Shown here one piece after another: positions 40,609 through 48,871 of a stretch of DNA of 48,871 bases. A program made the translations under genes and the position numbers. The stretch is taken from positions 83,622 to 132,492 of the forward strand of contig NZ_KQ948863.1 of assembly GCF_001514215.1 (NCBI RefSeq), written 5' to 3'. The first letter of the stretch is position 1; each line of letters starts with the position of its first letter. This DNA comes from Streptomyces bungoensis. Lineage in GTDB: Bacteria; Actinomycetota; Actinomycetes; Streptomycetales; Streptomycetaceae. The notes under the pieces were generated by a model. The model saw nothing but the letters and a program-made list of their open reading frames with translations, was not told the DNA's origin and ran no database searches.

Positions 40609-41226
40609 ATGGACATGAAACTCGAGGTCGTTGTAGTGCCGGTGTCCGACGTCGACCGGGACAAGGACTTCTATACCGAGCTGGGCTGGCGGCTCGACGC
40701 GGACATCGCCCCCGACGGCGACTTCCGCGTGGTGCAGGTGACTCCTCCGGGTTCGCCGGCGTCGGTCATCTTCGGCACGTCCGTGACGGTGCAGGCACCG
40801 GGTTCGGCTCAGGGTCTGCACCTGGTCGTCGACGACATCGAGGCCGCTCGGGAGGAGTTGAAGCGGCGCGGTGCCAACCCCAGCGAGGTGTTCCACGACG
40901 CCGGCGGCGTCTTCCACCACGGCGGTACCGGGGCCCGGGTGCCCGGACCCGATCCGCTACGCAGCAGCTACGGCTCCTTCCTGTCGTTCAGCGATCCGGA
41001 CGGCAACGGCTGGCTTCTGCAGGAAATCACCACCAGGCTTCCCGGGCGGCTGGATCCCGCCGTCACCGCGTTCGCCTCGGCCGAGGACCTGGCCGGCGCC
41101 CTGCGGCGTGCCGCGGCGGCGCACGGCGAGCACGAGGCGCGCCTCGGCGCCAGGGACGACGACTGGCCGGACTGGTACGCGCAGCACATGGTCAGCGAAC
41201 AGGCAGGAACGCAGCCACCTGCTTGA
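40609..41226 (+). CDS. VOC-superfamily protein
   Basis: The 205-residue protein has one full VOC unit: KLEVVVVPVSDVDRDKDFYT followed by ELGWRLDADI, GLHLVVDDIEAAREELKRRG, and SYGSFLSFSDPDGNGWLLQE with the DPDGNGW motif. A helical C-terminal extension ends WPDWYAQHM. Such proteins are glyoxalase-like; substrate unknown. ATG 40609 follows AGGAGA. It starts 37 bp after the SDR stop, so the two are likely cotranscribed. Confidence 0.9.
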   Translation: MDMKLEVVVVPVSDVDRDKDFYTELGWRLDADIAPDGDFRVVQVTPPGSPASVIFGTSVTVQAPGSAQGLHLVVDDIEAAREELKRRGANPSEVFHDAGGVFHHGGTGARVPGPDPLRSSYGSFLSFSDPDGNGWLLQEITTRLPGRLDPAVTAFASAEDLAGALRRAAAAHGEHEARLGARDDDWPDWYAQHMVSEQAGTQPPA

Positions 41227-41328
41227 GCCGGCACGGAGCGGGATCCTGCGAGTCGCGACAAGTCCTGCGGCGTCCGGCGGTCGTACCGTCGAATCCGTAC
41301 CCGGAGCAAACGCCCACTGCCGGCGTCG

Positions 41329-41470
41329 ACACGACCACGGCGACTTGCACAGTGCCGCCCAGCGCCACCTGCTCAACCGTTTCCTCGGACAGCTTCACCA
41401 CTGTCTCCTGGCCCGGCAGCCGTTCGACGAGCAACGTGCCTTGCCGCCACTCCTTTCAGAACCTGCGTGA
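41329..41470 (+). mobile_element. IS110-like transposase C-terminal remnant
   Basis: The plus strand reads HSAAQRHLLNRFLGQLHHCL followed by LARQPFDEQRALPPLL, similar to the NRL.G.LH.CL....YDE..A end of IS110-family transposases. The rest of the element is missing. Confidence 0.5.
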
Positions 41471-41541
41471 CCCGCGAACCCGCCTGACTTCGTCAACGAG
41501 AACAACGGCACTTCGACAGATCCACGCTGTCGAGCGCGAAC

Positions 41542-42081
41542 TCAGTCAGAGGGCGTGACCGGGGCCCGCAGGCCGAGCCACTGATCGGCGTCCCAGGCGC
41601 GGAACCGCTCCACTTCGGTGAACCCCAGCTTTGCCGCGAGGCGCATCGAACGGACGTTGGCGGTCTGGGTGGCGAGCACAACCGGCTCACCCGGAAGGAC
41701 GTCTTCGAGCCAGTCCAGTGCCGCCGTGCACGCCTCGGCGGCATACCCGAATCCCCACGCCCGCGGCAGGAACAGGTAGCCGAGGTCGACCTTCCCCACG
41801 GCAGCGGGGCAAAGGTGTTTCGTTGCTCTCCTGAGCAGGATCTGACCGATCATCGCCCCGTCGAGATCGACGACGAAACTCCCGGGCCGCCGCCCGGGCA
41901 CCTCGGGCATCTCGCGTTCAAGCTCGTCACGCGGGCGGGGGCCGCCGAGGTAGGTGTGCACCTCCGACGAGGCGTGCAGCTCGATGAACGCCGCACGGTC
42001 CCGGGCCTCGGGCTCACGCAACACGAGCCTCTCGGTCTTGATCGGTGCGGGCGGCCACGCAACCGGTCCGAGATCATTCAT
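41542..42081 (-). CDS. GNAT acetyltransferase
   Basis: The 179-residue protein reads IKTERLVLREPEARDRAAFI early, FVVDLDGAMIGQILLRRATK, and the acetyl-CoA region YLFLPRAWGFGYAAEACTAA, with NVRSMRLAAKLGFTEVERFR at the end. This is the RimJ/RimL-like N-acetyltransferase layout. The start is taken as ATG 42081; earlier starts would add residues unlike the family. The substrate is unknown. Confidence 0.85.
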   Translation of the reverse strand: MNDLGPVAWPPAPIKTERLVLREPEARDRAAFIELHASSEVHTYLGGPRPRDELEREMPEVPGRRPGSFVVDLDGAMIGQILLRRATKHLCPAAVGKVDLGYLFLPRAWGFGYAAEACTAALDWLEDVLPGEPVVLATQTANVRSMRLAAKLGFTEVERFRAWDADQWLGLRAPVTPSD

Positions 42082-43057
42082 GTCGGCCAGCCAATCAGCG
42101 GCCTCGGTAGCGATCAAGACTCGCGGTCCCTCTTGACTTCTTGTCACCCCAAGATGACTTGTCAGCAACCGTCTTGGCCGTCGATCAGGCCGCGGACAAC
42201 GGGGTGTGTGATTCAGGGCGCGCCGTCGCGTGGCGCGGTGCACCGGCCGGTGATGGTGCGCATCGAGGGCCTGGTCGACACCGACGGTCTCCAACTGGCG
42301 ACGGCGGTTTCGGGTTCTCCTGATGTCGGCCCAGCCGGACTGCGGCAGCTCCCTACCCCCTCCTCAGGGTGGCCGGGGCGTGCGGCGGAGCCCCGCAGTC
42401 CTGAGGACGGTCAGTGGTGGCTGTCACCATGCCTTGTCGCAGCGATGGTGCTTGCTACGAGGGGGGAAGGCAGCCATGCCTTGGGTACGGCCGTAGGCGT
42501 GCTCTGACGGAACACAGGTTCGCGGGCATGCGCGGTGCGCTCCGGGCCCGAGACGGGAAAAGACGATCTTCGCCCTGTTCGCCTTGGCCGTTCTCGGCCT
42601 CGGCGATGGTCATGCTTCAGCGGACGGGACGGGCGGCAAGACGGTGCCTGGGCGGCGGTCGACGTCCGCTACCCGATCCGGTTCGATGTGACCCCGACGT
42701 GGAGGCGGGGCCCAGCCGACGCCCACGATGTCCTACCCGATCAAGCTCCCGTCCCGGCAGGGGACCCGGTGACGCGGCGGCCGCCGGCACGGCGGCTGAG
42801 CGCCCGGTCCCGGGGTGGGAAAGCGCAAGGGGCAGGCTGTTCCGGACCGCCCGGGCCGGGAGCGAGGACGGGCGGGTGTGCGGCGTCGGCGCGGGGCGGG
42901 CGACGGTGCCGGCGGAGACGGGGACACCCGGGTGCAGTGCAGCAATGTGTCGCTGAGCTGGGCGTTCAGCGGGCTCAGGCGCGGCGAGCCATTAACACGG
43001 ACCACCTCACTGGGCCCGCAGCGACGCGCCGAAGCCGATAGGCGCGCCCACGTCTAA
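42082..43057. other. Long gene-poor stretch
   Basis: Nearly 1 kb without a gene I can support. A signal-peptide-like scrap (KTIFALFALAVLGLGDGHAS) is present near 42567-42625 but has no start or continuation. Other frames are low-complexity by-products of high GC. Confidence 0.5.
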
Positions 43058-43070
43058 GATCCACCTGAAT

Positions 43071-43133
43071 GTACTAATAGTACTTCAATATGCTTTTGAA
43101 GGAGGCTTCGTGATGATTTGTCAGGTGTTGTGA
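43071..43133 (+). promoter_or_regulatory. AT-rich palindrome and short ORF before the secreted-repeat gene
   Basis: GTACTAATAGTAC (43071-43083) is an inverted repeat in an unusually AT-rich patch. It is followed by AAGGAGG (43099-43105) and a 6-codon frame ATG-ATT-TGT-CAG-GTG-TTG-TGA (MICQVL, 43113-43133). It may be an operator plus leader peptide, or the dead start of a lost gene. Confidence 0.35.
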
Positions 43134-43257
43134 ACGTGCCGTAAATACCCTGATCGGAGCCCCGGGCTGACATCCCGGCGGGACCGATATGACCGTTCTG
43201 GGTATGTTCGTGGCGAGCCGACTGACGGGTCGGCACTCCCGAACAGGAGATAGCGAA

Positions 43258-43788
43258 ATGCAGCTTCGTTCCACCGTGGTCACCGCCGCCGTTTCGGCCG
43301 CCGCCGCTCTCGCCGCGACCGGCATCACCTACGCCTCGGCCGCCTCCGCCTCCGCTCCCGCGCCGGAGCAGGCCGCGGCCACTGCTGCCCCCCACGGCGG
43401 TAGCAACAACAACAACAGCAAGGGCAACGAGGGCAACAACAGCAAGGGCAACGAGGGCAACGACGACAACGACTACAACGACAACAACGGGCACCGGGGA
43501 GAGGACGAGGGCCGTATCCAGATCAACGAGCGGTCGTACTCCACCCACCCCGGCGACTGCATCACCGTGGTCAGCGGCCTCGGCGCGAAGAGCCTGAACA
43601 TCCGCAACGACAGCCGCAAGACCGTCGAGGTCTTCCGCGGGGCCGTCTGCGACAACGGCGCCCCCGTCGCCACCGTCGGCCCCCACTCCTCCAGCGACGG
43701 CGTGCGCCCGGGATGCGTCGAGGGCATCGACATCGACAAGGGTGTCGTGGCCAGCTTCCGGGTGATCAAGCGCCACCACGAGGACTGA
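43258..43788 (+). CDS. Secreted Asn/Gly/Lys-repeat protein
   Basis: The 176-residue precursor has a signal peptide (MQLRSTVVTAAVSAAAALAA, cleavage near SASA). A low-complexity segment follows with GSNNNNSKGNEGNNSKGNEG, then NDDNDYNDNN (about 57-80), and then a compact C-terminal domain (RIQINERSYSTHPGDCITVV...FRGAVCDNGAPVATVGPHSS) with three cysteines. The repeat is a tandem duplication of about 24 bp. The fold and role are unknown; a cell-wall or matrix-associated protein is possible. ATG 43258 follows AGGAGA. A strong terminator follows. Confidence 0.82.
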   Translation: MQLRSTVVTAAVSAAAALAATGITYASAASASAPAPEQAAATAAPHGGSNNNNSKGNEGNNSKGNEGNDDNDYNDNNGHRGEDEGRIQINERSYSTHPGDCITVVSGLGAKSLNIRNDSRKTVEVFRGAVCDNGAPVATVGPHSSSDGVRPGCVEGIDIDKGVVASFRVIKRHHED

Positions 43789-43806
43789 GCGGCCTACCGC
43801 ACACCG

Positions 43807-43843
43807 TGGAACCCCGGCCCGCCGGAATCGGGCCGGGGTTCCA
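43807..43843 (+). terminator. Terminator after the secreted-repeat gene
   Basis: TGGAACCCCGGCCCG and CGGGCCGGGGTTCCA form a perfect 15-bp stem with a 7-base loop, followed by GTTT, 18 bp after the stop codon. Confidence 0.85.
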
Positions 43844-44016
43844 GTTTGGACCATTCTCCAACAGCCACCTGCCCGCAGCATCCGAAAAATCCGTGAGGCC
43901 GCGCCCCCGCCGGCCGGCCCACCTGCGGATTCCCGTCTGCCGGTGCGCGCCCCCACACCGCCGCTCCGGGCTGTCCGCCTGGTGTTCCCCCGACCCGCGA
44001 ACGGGTGAGGAGTGAC

Positions 44017-44490
44017 ATGAGCATCCGTCTCGTGGAAGACGTCAGCGACCACACCTATCTCGTGGATGGCCTCGCCATCAAGCTGACCCCGGCTTCACCG
44101 TGGCTCGGACACCAGGTCCGCTGGGACATGAGCGGCCACCTCAAAGAATCCGTCGACCTGACCCGCGCCACCTGCAACGTGATCATGAAATTCGGGCCGG
44201 TGAAGATGCTCGACAAGACCTACACGCTGCCCGACCTGCTCAAGAGGCTGGGCGCGAGGCTGTCGGGTGACCACTCGCCGCCCCCGGGGCCGTGGCGGCA
44301 GACGTGGAACCTCCGCCTTCCCGAGACGGTACCGGTCGCGGAACACCGCATCCTGCTGCGCGCCCGGACCGGCAGCGGAAAGAACCTCCTCGCACTGGAC
44401 ATCGCCCTGAACTTCAGCCACCGCTTCCGTCCGCCCATCACGAGCGGCCGAGCAGGCTCACGCATCCCCGACACCGCAGACTGCCGCTGA
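44017..44490 (+). CDS. Hypothetical protein
   Basis: The 157-residue protein (SIRLVEDVSDHTYLVDGLAI, LPDLLKRLGARL, WNLRLPETVPVAEHRILLRA) is unrecognised. RTGSGKN superficially recalls a P-loop but lacks the Ser/Thr and the rest of an ATPase. It seems to be a soluble beta-rich protein. ATG 44017 has GTGAGGAG upstream. Confidence 0.6.
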   Translation: MSIRLVEDVSDHTYLVDGLAIKLTPASPWLGHQVRWDMSGHLKESVDLTRATCNVIMKFGPVKMLDKTYTLPDLLKRLGARLSGDHSPPPGPWRQTWNLRLPETVPVAEHRILLRARTGSGKNLLALDIALNFSHRFRPPITSGRAGSRIPDTADCR

Positions 44491-44606
44491 CCGGGTTCCT
44501 GCAGGACAACGTGCCAGCCCCGACCGCAGTCGGTGCAGGCGGAAGTTACCCGAACACACTGGCTCGCCCCGCCGGCTTGGGCAGGAAGAAAGGGGATACC
44601 CCCCGC

Positions 44607-45020
44607 ATGTCGGACGACACCGTGACAGCGCCCGGGGCCAATTGGGTAGCCAGATGGGCAGGAGCACTGCTGTGTCTCATGGTGGCCGGAATCCATGTCC
44701 TGGACCAAGGTGGCATCACCACCACGAGGGACCCCTATTACATCGGCATCGTCTACCACGTCCTCGAGATCGCGGCCGTGGTCGCCGCCGTGCTGCTCCT
44801 TGCCGGTCGTGTCCGAGCGGGGTGGCTGCTGGCAGCAGGGGTGGCCGCCGGGCCCGTACTGGGTTACGTCCTCTCCCGAGGACCGGGCCTGCCTGACTAC
44901 AGGGACGACGTCGGCAATTGGACCGAGCCGCTCGGACTGGTCAGCCTGGCCGTCGAAGGCGCCCTGCTCCTCCTGGCCGTGCCGCTTCTCGCCCGCAACC
45001 TGCGCTGCAGGCCCCGGTAA
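44607..45020 (+). CDS. Small integral membrane protein
   Basis: The 137-residue protein has about four hydrophobic helices: WAGALLCLMVAGIHVLDQ, YYIGIVYHVLEIAAVVAAVL, AGWLLAAGVAAGPVLGYVL and LGLVSLAVEGALLLLAVPLL. No family is recognised. ATG 44607 has AAAGGGG upstream. Confidence 0.7.
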   Translation: MSDDTVTAPGANWVARWAGALLCLMVAGIHVLDQGGITTTRDPYYIGIVYHVLEIAAVVAAVLLLAGRVRAGWLLAAGVAAGPVLGYVLSRGPGLPDYRDDVGNWTEPLGLVSLAVEGALLLLAVPLLARNLRCRPR

Positions 45021-45259
45021 CGCGCTGCTCGGGACTGTCGTGTCCGGCGACCGACGTCCGACGACGTCCACCACCAGGCAGTGTCCTGTCGATCTCGGCT
45101 GTCAGCGGTCACAGTCCGGTGAAGCTTACATTCTCCGTCATGTCCGCCCGCCCGGTACGTAGCGTTGGCACGCCTTCCTTCCCAGATCCCACCGAGATGC
45201 CGCAGAAGAGCACGAGCCCGTCATCGGCTCCGGCTACCTGGCTGACAGTCTTGCGGTAC

Positions 45260-45445
45260 ATGGTCCACATCACCTGGGAGCAGCTGTGCAGTCCTTGCGC
45301 CCGCCTTCTGCTGGCCCTGATCCTCTTCGGTGCGGGTTTCGCGCTGAAGGCGCTGTGGTGGATCGCGGTGATCGTGCTCGTCGTGTGGTTGCTGGGCTTC
45401 GTCGTCCGTACGGCGGACAGCGGCGGCCGCTGGTACCGCTGGTAG
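45260..45445 (+). CDS. Small hydrophobic membrane protein
   Basis: The 61-residue product has two hydrophobic segments, LLLALILFGAGFALKAL and WWIAVIVLVVWLLGFVV, and the tail SGGRWYRW typical of small hydrophobic proteins common in Streptomyces (lmo0937-like). The start at ATG 45260 is a guess: the family usually begins a few residues before LLLAL, and the upstream part here looks altered. No function is known. Confidence 0.6.
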   Translation: MVHITWEQLCSPCARLLLALILFGAGFALKALWWIAVIVLVVWLLGFVVRTADSGGRWYRW

Positions 45446-45672
45446 CCGATGGACGGCAGGCGCGATGAGCGCGCCACGCGACAGGTGAGTGGGGCCCGGC
45501 CGGATACTCCTTGGGGTGTCTGCGGGCAGTGCGTGAGCGGCCGTGCTGCGCGACTCGAAGCGGAGTGCTGGGGCACCGCCCCGAGGTCAGGGCTGATTGT
45601 CCGGTGGGGTGTCAGACTTCGGGTCGGGCGCGGCGTGTGATTGGGGGAGGGGAACCGGGGTTGGGTTTGGAG

Positions 45673-46380
45673 ATGGAGAGCCGTCCGTCGGATCTGGGCT
45701 ACATCGAGCGGGTGTGGCGCAGCCGCAGCGAAGGCGTCAGCGAGATGACGTCGGTCGCGACGTCGCACTGGGAGCTGGTGTTCTGGGAACGCCGAGGCGA
45801 GGCGCGGGCGGCGGTGCTGGGCCCGGAGGCGCAGGCGTCTCGCGCCCCGGTTCCCGGGGATGCTGTCTTCTTCGGGATCAGTTTCGCGTTGGGCACCTCG
45901 ATGCCGCACATCCCGGTCAGCCGGCTGGTGGGCGGCAACGCGGCGATCCCCGATGTGACGCGGCGTTCGCTGTGGCTGAAGGGGACGGCCTGGCACGTTC
46001 CCGGCTTCGACAACGCAGAGGCGTTCGTGCTGCGGATGGTGCGCGAAGGAATCGTGGACCTGGATCCGACTGTAGCCGCGGTGCTCGGCGGCGCGGCCCC
46101 GGATGTTTCCGATCGCACCCTGCAGCGGCGCTTCGTCGCGGCGACCGGCCAGACCCAGGGCGCCATCCGGCAGATCCACCGGGCACGCCAGGCGGCGGTG
46201 CTGATCCAGGAGGGGATGCCGGCCCCGGAGGTCGTGCACCGGCTGGGGTACTTCGACCAGCCGCACCTGGCACGTTCCCTGAAACGGTACGTGGGGCGGA
46301 CCGCCACGCAGCTGAGTTCACCGAACGCGGCGGAGCCGCTGTCGCTTCTGTACAAGACCTGCCCCTGGGTGCCTGCCTAG
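45673..46380 (+). CDS. AraC-family transcriptional regulator
   Basis: The 235-residue protein has an N-terminal domain of the DUF6597 type (LGYIERVWRSRSEGVSEMTS...VFWERRGEARAAVLGPE) and a C-terminal AraC helix-turn-helix (SDRTLQRRFVAATGQTQGAI then RQIHRARQAAVLIQEGMPAP...GYFDQPHLARSLKRYVGRTA). It lies 74 bp upstream of a DHFR-like gene on the same strand, a pairing seen in Streptomyces. It may control that gene. ATG 45673 is the start. Confidence 0.88.
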   Translation: MESRPSDLGYIERVWRSRSEGVSEMTSVATSHWELVFWERRGEARAAVLGPEAQASRAPVPGDAVFFGISFALGTSMPHIPVSRLVGGNAAIPDVTRRSLWLKGTAWHVPGFDNAEAFVLRMVREGIVDLDPTVAAVLGGAAPDVSDRTLQRRFVAATGQTQGAIRQIHRARQAAVLIQEGMPAPEVVHRLGYFDQPHLARSLKRYVGRTATQLSSPNAAEPLSLLYKTCPWVPA

Positions 46381-46454
46381 TGTTTCTGCCGTAGTCGACG
46401 GGCCGGCCAGCCTGGCCGCAGGTGGCCGAGCCCTGGATTCATCGTGGAGGAATC

Positions 46455-47009
46455 ATGCGCAAGGTTGTTTCGGGTCTTTTCCTATCGCTCGACGGTGTCG
46501 TCGAGGCGCCCAACGAGTGGCAGTTCGAGTTCGACGAGGAAATGGGCGCCACGCTGGCCGGCACGCTGGAGAGCGCCGACACGATCCTGCTGGGTGGGAA
46601 GACGTTCACCGAGTGGGCCGGATACTGGCCGACGGTGACCAGCGGTGAGGACGCCGGTTTCGCGAAGTGGATCAACGAGTCACCCAAGTACGTCATCTCC
46701 TCGACGCTGTCCGGCGTCGACGACTGGGCGAACAGCACGCTGATCAAGGGCGACCTGGCAACTGCGGTCAACGAGCTCAAGGCGGGCGAGGGCAAGGACA
46801 TCACCGTCGCGGGCAGCCCGACACTGGTGCGCTCGCTGCTGGAACTGGACCTGCTGGACGAGCTCGTGCTGCTGATCCACCCGGTGGTGGCCGGCGAGGG
46901 CCGCAAGAAGCTGTTCGCCGATGACGCCGCGCTGAAGAAGCTGCGGCTGGTGAGCGCCCGGCCGACCAGCAGCGGAGTGATCATCGCGACCTACCACCCC
47001 GCACGCTGA
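46455..47009 (+). CDS. Dihydrofolate reductase/RibD C-terminal-like reductase
   Basis: The 184-residue protein has LFLSLDGVVEAPNEWQFEFD, ADTILLGGKTFTEWAGYWP, KYVISSTLSGVDDWANSTLI and DITVAGSPTLVRSLLELDLL with DELVLLIHPVVAGEGRKKLF. This is the bacterial DHFR-like family of NADPH-dependent reductases related to RibD. Most are not true folate enzymes; the substrate is unknown. ATG 46455 follows GTGGAGG. Confidence 0.92.
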   Translation: MRKVVSGLFLSLDGVVEAPNEWQFEFDEEMGATLAGTLESADTILLGGKTFTEWAGYWPTVTSGEDAGFAKWINESPKYVISSTLSGVDDWANSTLIKGDLATAVNELKAGEGKDITVAGSPTLVRSLLELDLLDELVLLIHPVVAGEGRKKLFADDAALKKLRLVSARPTSSGVIIATYHPAR

Positions 47010-47349
47010 GTCGGCGGCCTCACCGGGCGCGCTGGACGGCGACCACTCGCACGTCCTCGGTCTCCGGCACCCCGAAGAGCTCCACAAGGACGCGGTCGCG
47101 GGAGCCGATGACCTGCAGGAGCGAATGGCGCCCATGAAGCGGGCTCGGTGGGGGTGAGGCCTGCGGGCTTCTTCGGTATCGGAGGCTGACCGGGTCGTAA
47201 GCATTCCTCCTCAGCAGCAGCCAGGTGACGAGCTCGTCCCCGGGTGGGGACGGCGGCTGACCAAGGGACCACCTCCGGCCCCAGGCGATAACCCTTGCCG
47301 TCCAGGCGGTCACGGTCACCGGTGAGGAACCGGACGCAGGGCGGCCATG
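47010..47349. other. Intergenic stretch with one weak frame
   Basis: A minus-strand frame at 47020-47319 ends GRHSLLQVIGSRDRVLVELF then GVPETEDVRVVAVQRAR, which has some coding character, but its N-terminal part looks non-coding. It may be the end of a lost gene. I do not call it a gene. Confidence 0.35.
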
Positions 47350-47813
47350 GACGGCGCCGGTCCCCGGCCACTACCCGGCCCGCTACTTCGCCGCCACCGA
47401 AGTTGCCCACCTCGCCGACGGTCTCGCCTGGCCCGGCCCCCATCACCGCGACTACTGGAACGCCCGGATCGCCCGCGACGATCGGACGCGCTGTTGTTCA
47501 CCACGACGGCGGGCAAGCCGCTGCGCTACAACCATTGGCGCAAGTCGTACTTCGACTCAGCCGTCTCGGCGGCCGGTCTCGCCGACGTGACCCCGCACGA
47601 CCTCCGGGCCCCTCACGGAACGTGGGTCGCCGACAGGTACGGCGTCATGACCGCCGCGCACCGGCTCGGCACTCGAACGCGAGCGTGACGACTCGGCCCT
47701 ACGCCCAGCCGGTCGCCGGTCGCGATGACCAGGTGGCCGAAGCGTCGGATGTCTGGTTCAAAGCGCACGACGACGATGGCGACGGCTCCACCGGTGGGCC
47801 TGCCCACGCGTGA
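47350..47813 (+). pseudogene. Tyrosine recombinase (integrase) remnant
   Basis: One frame reads LLFTTTAGKPLRYNHWRKSY, FDSAVSAAGLADVTPHDLRA and PHGTWVADRYGVMTAAHRLG; a second continues HSNASVTTRPYAQPVAGRDD. Together they contain the catalytic Arg (HDLR), the His of RLGH and the Tyr nucleophile (RPYAQ) of the phage-integrase family. The frameshift before HSNAS and the scrambled upstream frames show it is dead. It marks an old integrative element. Confidence 0.78.
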
Positions 47814-48011
47814 TCTACGACAAGCCGAGGCTCAGGTCATGTGGCGACTCTCGATCCCCCGAGGCAACGTCCTCTGATCAGGAAAGACTGTTCAGGGGCG
47901 TTGCCTTGTCGTCCATTGGAAGGTGGTCTGACTGCTGTGTCGACGGACGCGTGGCGGGCAGGGGTGCCCGGCGGCGTGTCGTGGGCCGACCCCCGGTGGC
48001 ACCCGACCGGA

Positions 48012-48722
48012 TCAGCCCCCGTAGCCGACGGCTAGCGGTGTCCGCAGGTTGTCCGCCGAGGACATGGCCTCGACGATGGCGGTGGGAAGCGGCCTGCAAC
48101 CGAGTGTGCCGAGCACAAAGTCCGCCGTGACCGACCAGACGTCCACTGAGCGACGGAGCAGTGTGTGGCTTCCACCCACCACCTCGAACCGGCATACGTC
48201 CGTGACTTGCCTGGCCCGTTCCGCGTACGCCAGGGACATCGTGGGGGTTGCCTCACTTCGGTCCCGGTCGCCGTGCAGAATCAGCACCTTCCGGCCGGCC
48301 AGCTGCTCCACCGAATCGGAGCCCGGCAACCACGGCGCGACCCCGGCGACGGAGACCACATTGGCGTGACCTGCCGCCCAGAACGCCGCCCGGCCGCCGA
48401 GGGAATTGCCCACCAGCGTCACCGGGACGTCCCCGTAACGCCTGGCGAGTTCACCGAGCGCCCACTCGGTATCGACCGCAGTACTCGCCTCCTCGCCGTT
48501 CCAGCCGCGGTAGCGGTAACGGAGCAGGTGTACGGCGACGCCGCCGTCGGCCCCGCCCTCCGCGATCCGGGCGGCAGGGGCCTTGAGCCCCCACGGCGCC
48601 AACTTCATCGGGCCACGATGACTCTTGACCGAGCCACCGGGCAGGAGGAGTGCCACCGCGCGGACGTCCTTGGTGCCTTGATGCGGCGTCAACTCGCAGG
48701 AGCGCGATTCCTTGTTCTTCAT
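48012..48722 (-). CDS. Alpha/beta hydrolase
   Basis: The 236-residue protein has VALLLPGGSVKSH, the nucleophile elbow VTLVGNSLGGRAAF (Ser in GNSLGG), VLILHGDRDRSEATP (acid) and EVVGGSHTLLRR (His), a standard esterase/peptidase-like triad. The length is typical of small lipase-like hydrolases. ATG 48722 follows GAAGG; the longer frame to 48791 has no supporting site. The substrate is unknown. Confidence 0.88.
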   Translation of the reverse strand: MKNKESRSCELTPHQGTKDVRAVALLLPGGSVKSHRGPMKLAPWGLKAPAARIAEGGADGGVAVHLLRYRYRGWNGEEASTAVDTEWALGELARRYGDVPVTLVGNSLGGRAAFWAAGHANVVSVAGVAPWLPGSDSVEQLAGRKVLILHGDRDRSEATPTMSLAYAERARQVTDVCRFEVVGGSHTLLRRSVDVWSVTADFVLGTLGCRPLPTAIVEAMSSADNLRTPLAVGYGG

Positions 48723-48871
48723 TTCCACCTTCGCTCGCTCGTCCGGCGGATGATAAAGGCATCCGATCGCTGGTCTCGGTGGTTCAGGCAACTGCGTCGG
48801 CCGGCATCTGGAGCAACGGCAACGTCCGACTCAGTGGGGCTTCCTCACGCCCGAAGGGCACGTTGTTACGG

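Noticed and set aside
42567..42625. Signal-peptide-like hydrophobic stretch as a secreted protein gene
   Set aside because: It lacks a start codon in frame with a ribosome site and stops soon after; there is no mature domain.
43400..43460. Tandem repeat as a CRISPR array
   Set aside because: The repeat units are adjacent, in frame and encode part of a protein; there are no spacers and no cas genes.
44350..44400. P-loop ATPase motif (RTGSGKN) in the hypothetical protein
   Set aside because: The residue after Lys is Asn, the spacing is wrong and no Walker B follows.

Overview
The window is high-GC actinobacterial DNA, most likely from a Streptomyces. The support is frequent GTG and TTG starts with strong Shine-Dalgarno sequences, a mycothiol-type maleylpyruvate isomerase-like protein, a chitinase and chitin LPMO behind palindromic chitin-control boxes, and several Streptomyces-type small families. 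Many decayed genes and at least four different insertion-sequence remnants suggest a fluid accessory region such as a chromosome arm; that placement is inference.

Layout. 1-6.5 kb: stress and phosphate-energy genes (universal stress protein, PPK2 polyphosphate kinase, GAPDH, a frameshifted adenylate kinase-like remnant, an ArsR regulator and a lone roadblock protein). 6.9-9.0 kb: a TetR regulator and a TetX-like FAD monooxygenase around a perfect 16-bp palindrome. 9-12.5 kb: IS5-like remnants, an acetyltransferase, small unknown proteins, a broken phosphotransferase and a VOC protein. 12.5-19.4 kb: HtpG chaperone, an HxlR regulator divergent from a crotonase and a dead acyl-CoA dehydrogenase, a second PPK2, an oleate hydratase remnant and a membrane phosphoesterase. 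19.5-21.9 kb: a TetR regulator divergent from an SDR/MDR oxidoreductase pair. 22.3-25.8 kb: secreted proteins, with a chitin-active AA10 LPMO and a GH18 chitinase in divergent orientation, each with its own pair of DasR-like boxes. 26-29.6 kb: a degenerate tRNA-Ser-like element and a decayed flavin-monooxygenase/transporter cluster that keeps one intact LLM oxidoreductase and a GST-like protein. 29.8-30.9 kb: a membrane PP2C-type phosphatase.

The most striking locus is 31.4-37.5 kb, which reads as a compact RiPP (ribosomally made, modified peptide) operon. A 14-codon leader ORF is coupled (TGATG) to an MFS exporter, which is coupled (GTGA) to an S9 prolyl-oligopeptidase-like peptidase. Then come a 39-residue candidate precursor peptide, a 14-bp-stem hairpin, a cobalamin-type radical SAM enzyme with an unusual C-x7-C-x2-C cluster motif, and a DUF5825 protein. 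The inferred logic is: precursor made in excess, modified by the radical SAM enzyme, cleaved by the peptidase, exported by the MFS protein. I cannot match the precursor to a known RiPP.

37.5-48.9 kb: IS701- and IS110-like remnants, a decayed VOC gene, a bromoperoxidase-like hydrolase, one truncated and one non-canonical SDR, a VOC protein, an acetyltransferase, a 1-kb gene-poor stretch, a secreted Asn/Gly/Lys-repeat protein, small membrane proteins, an AraC regulator, a DHFR/RibD-like reductase, a dead tyrosine recombinase and a final alpha/beta hydrolase.
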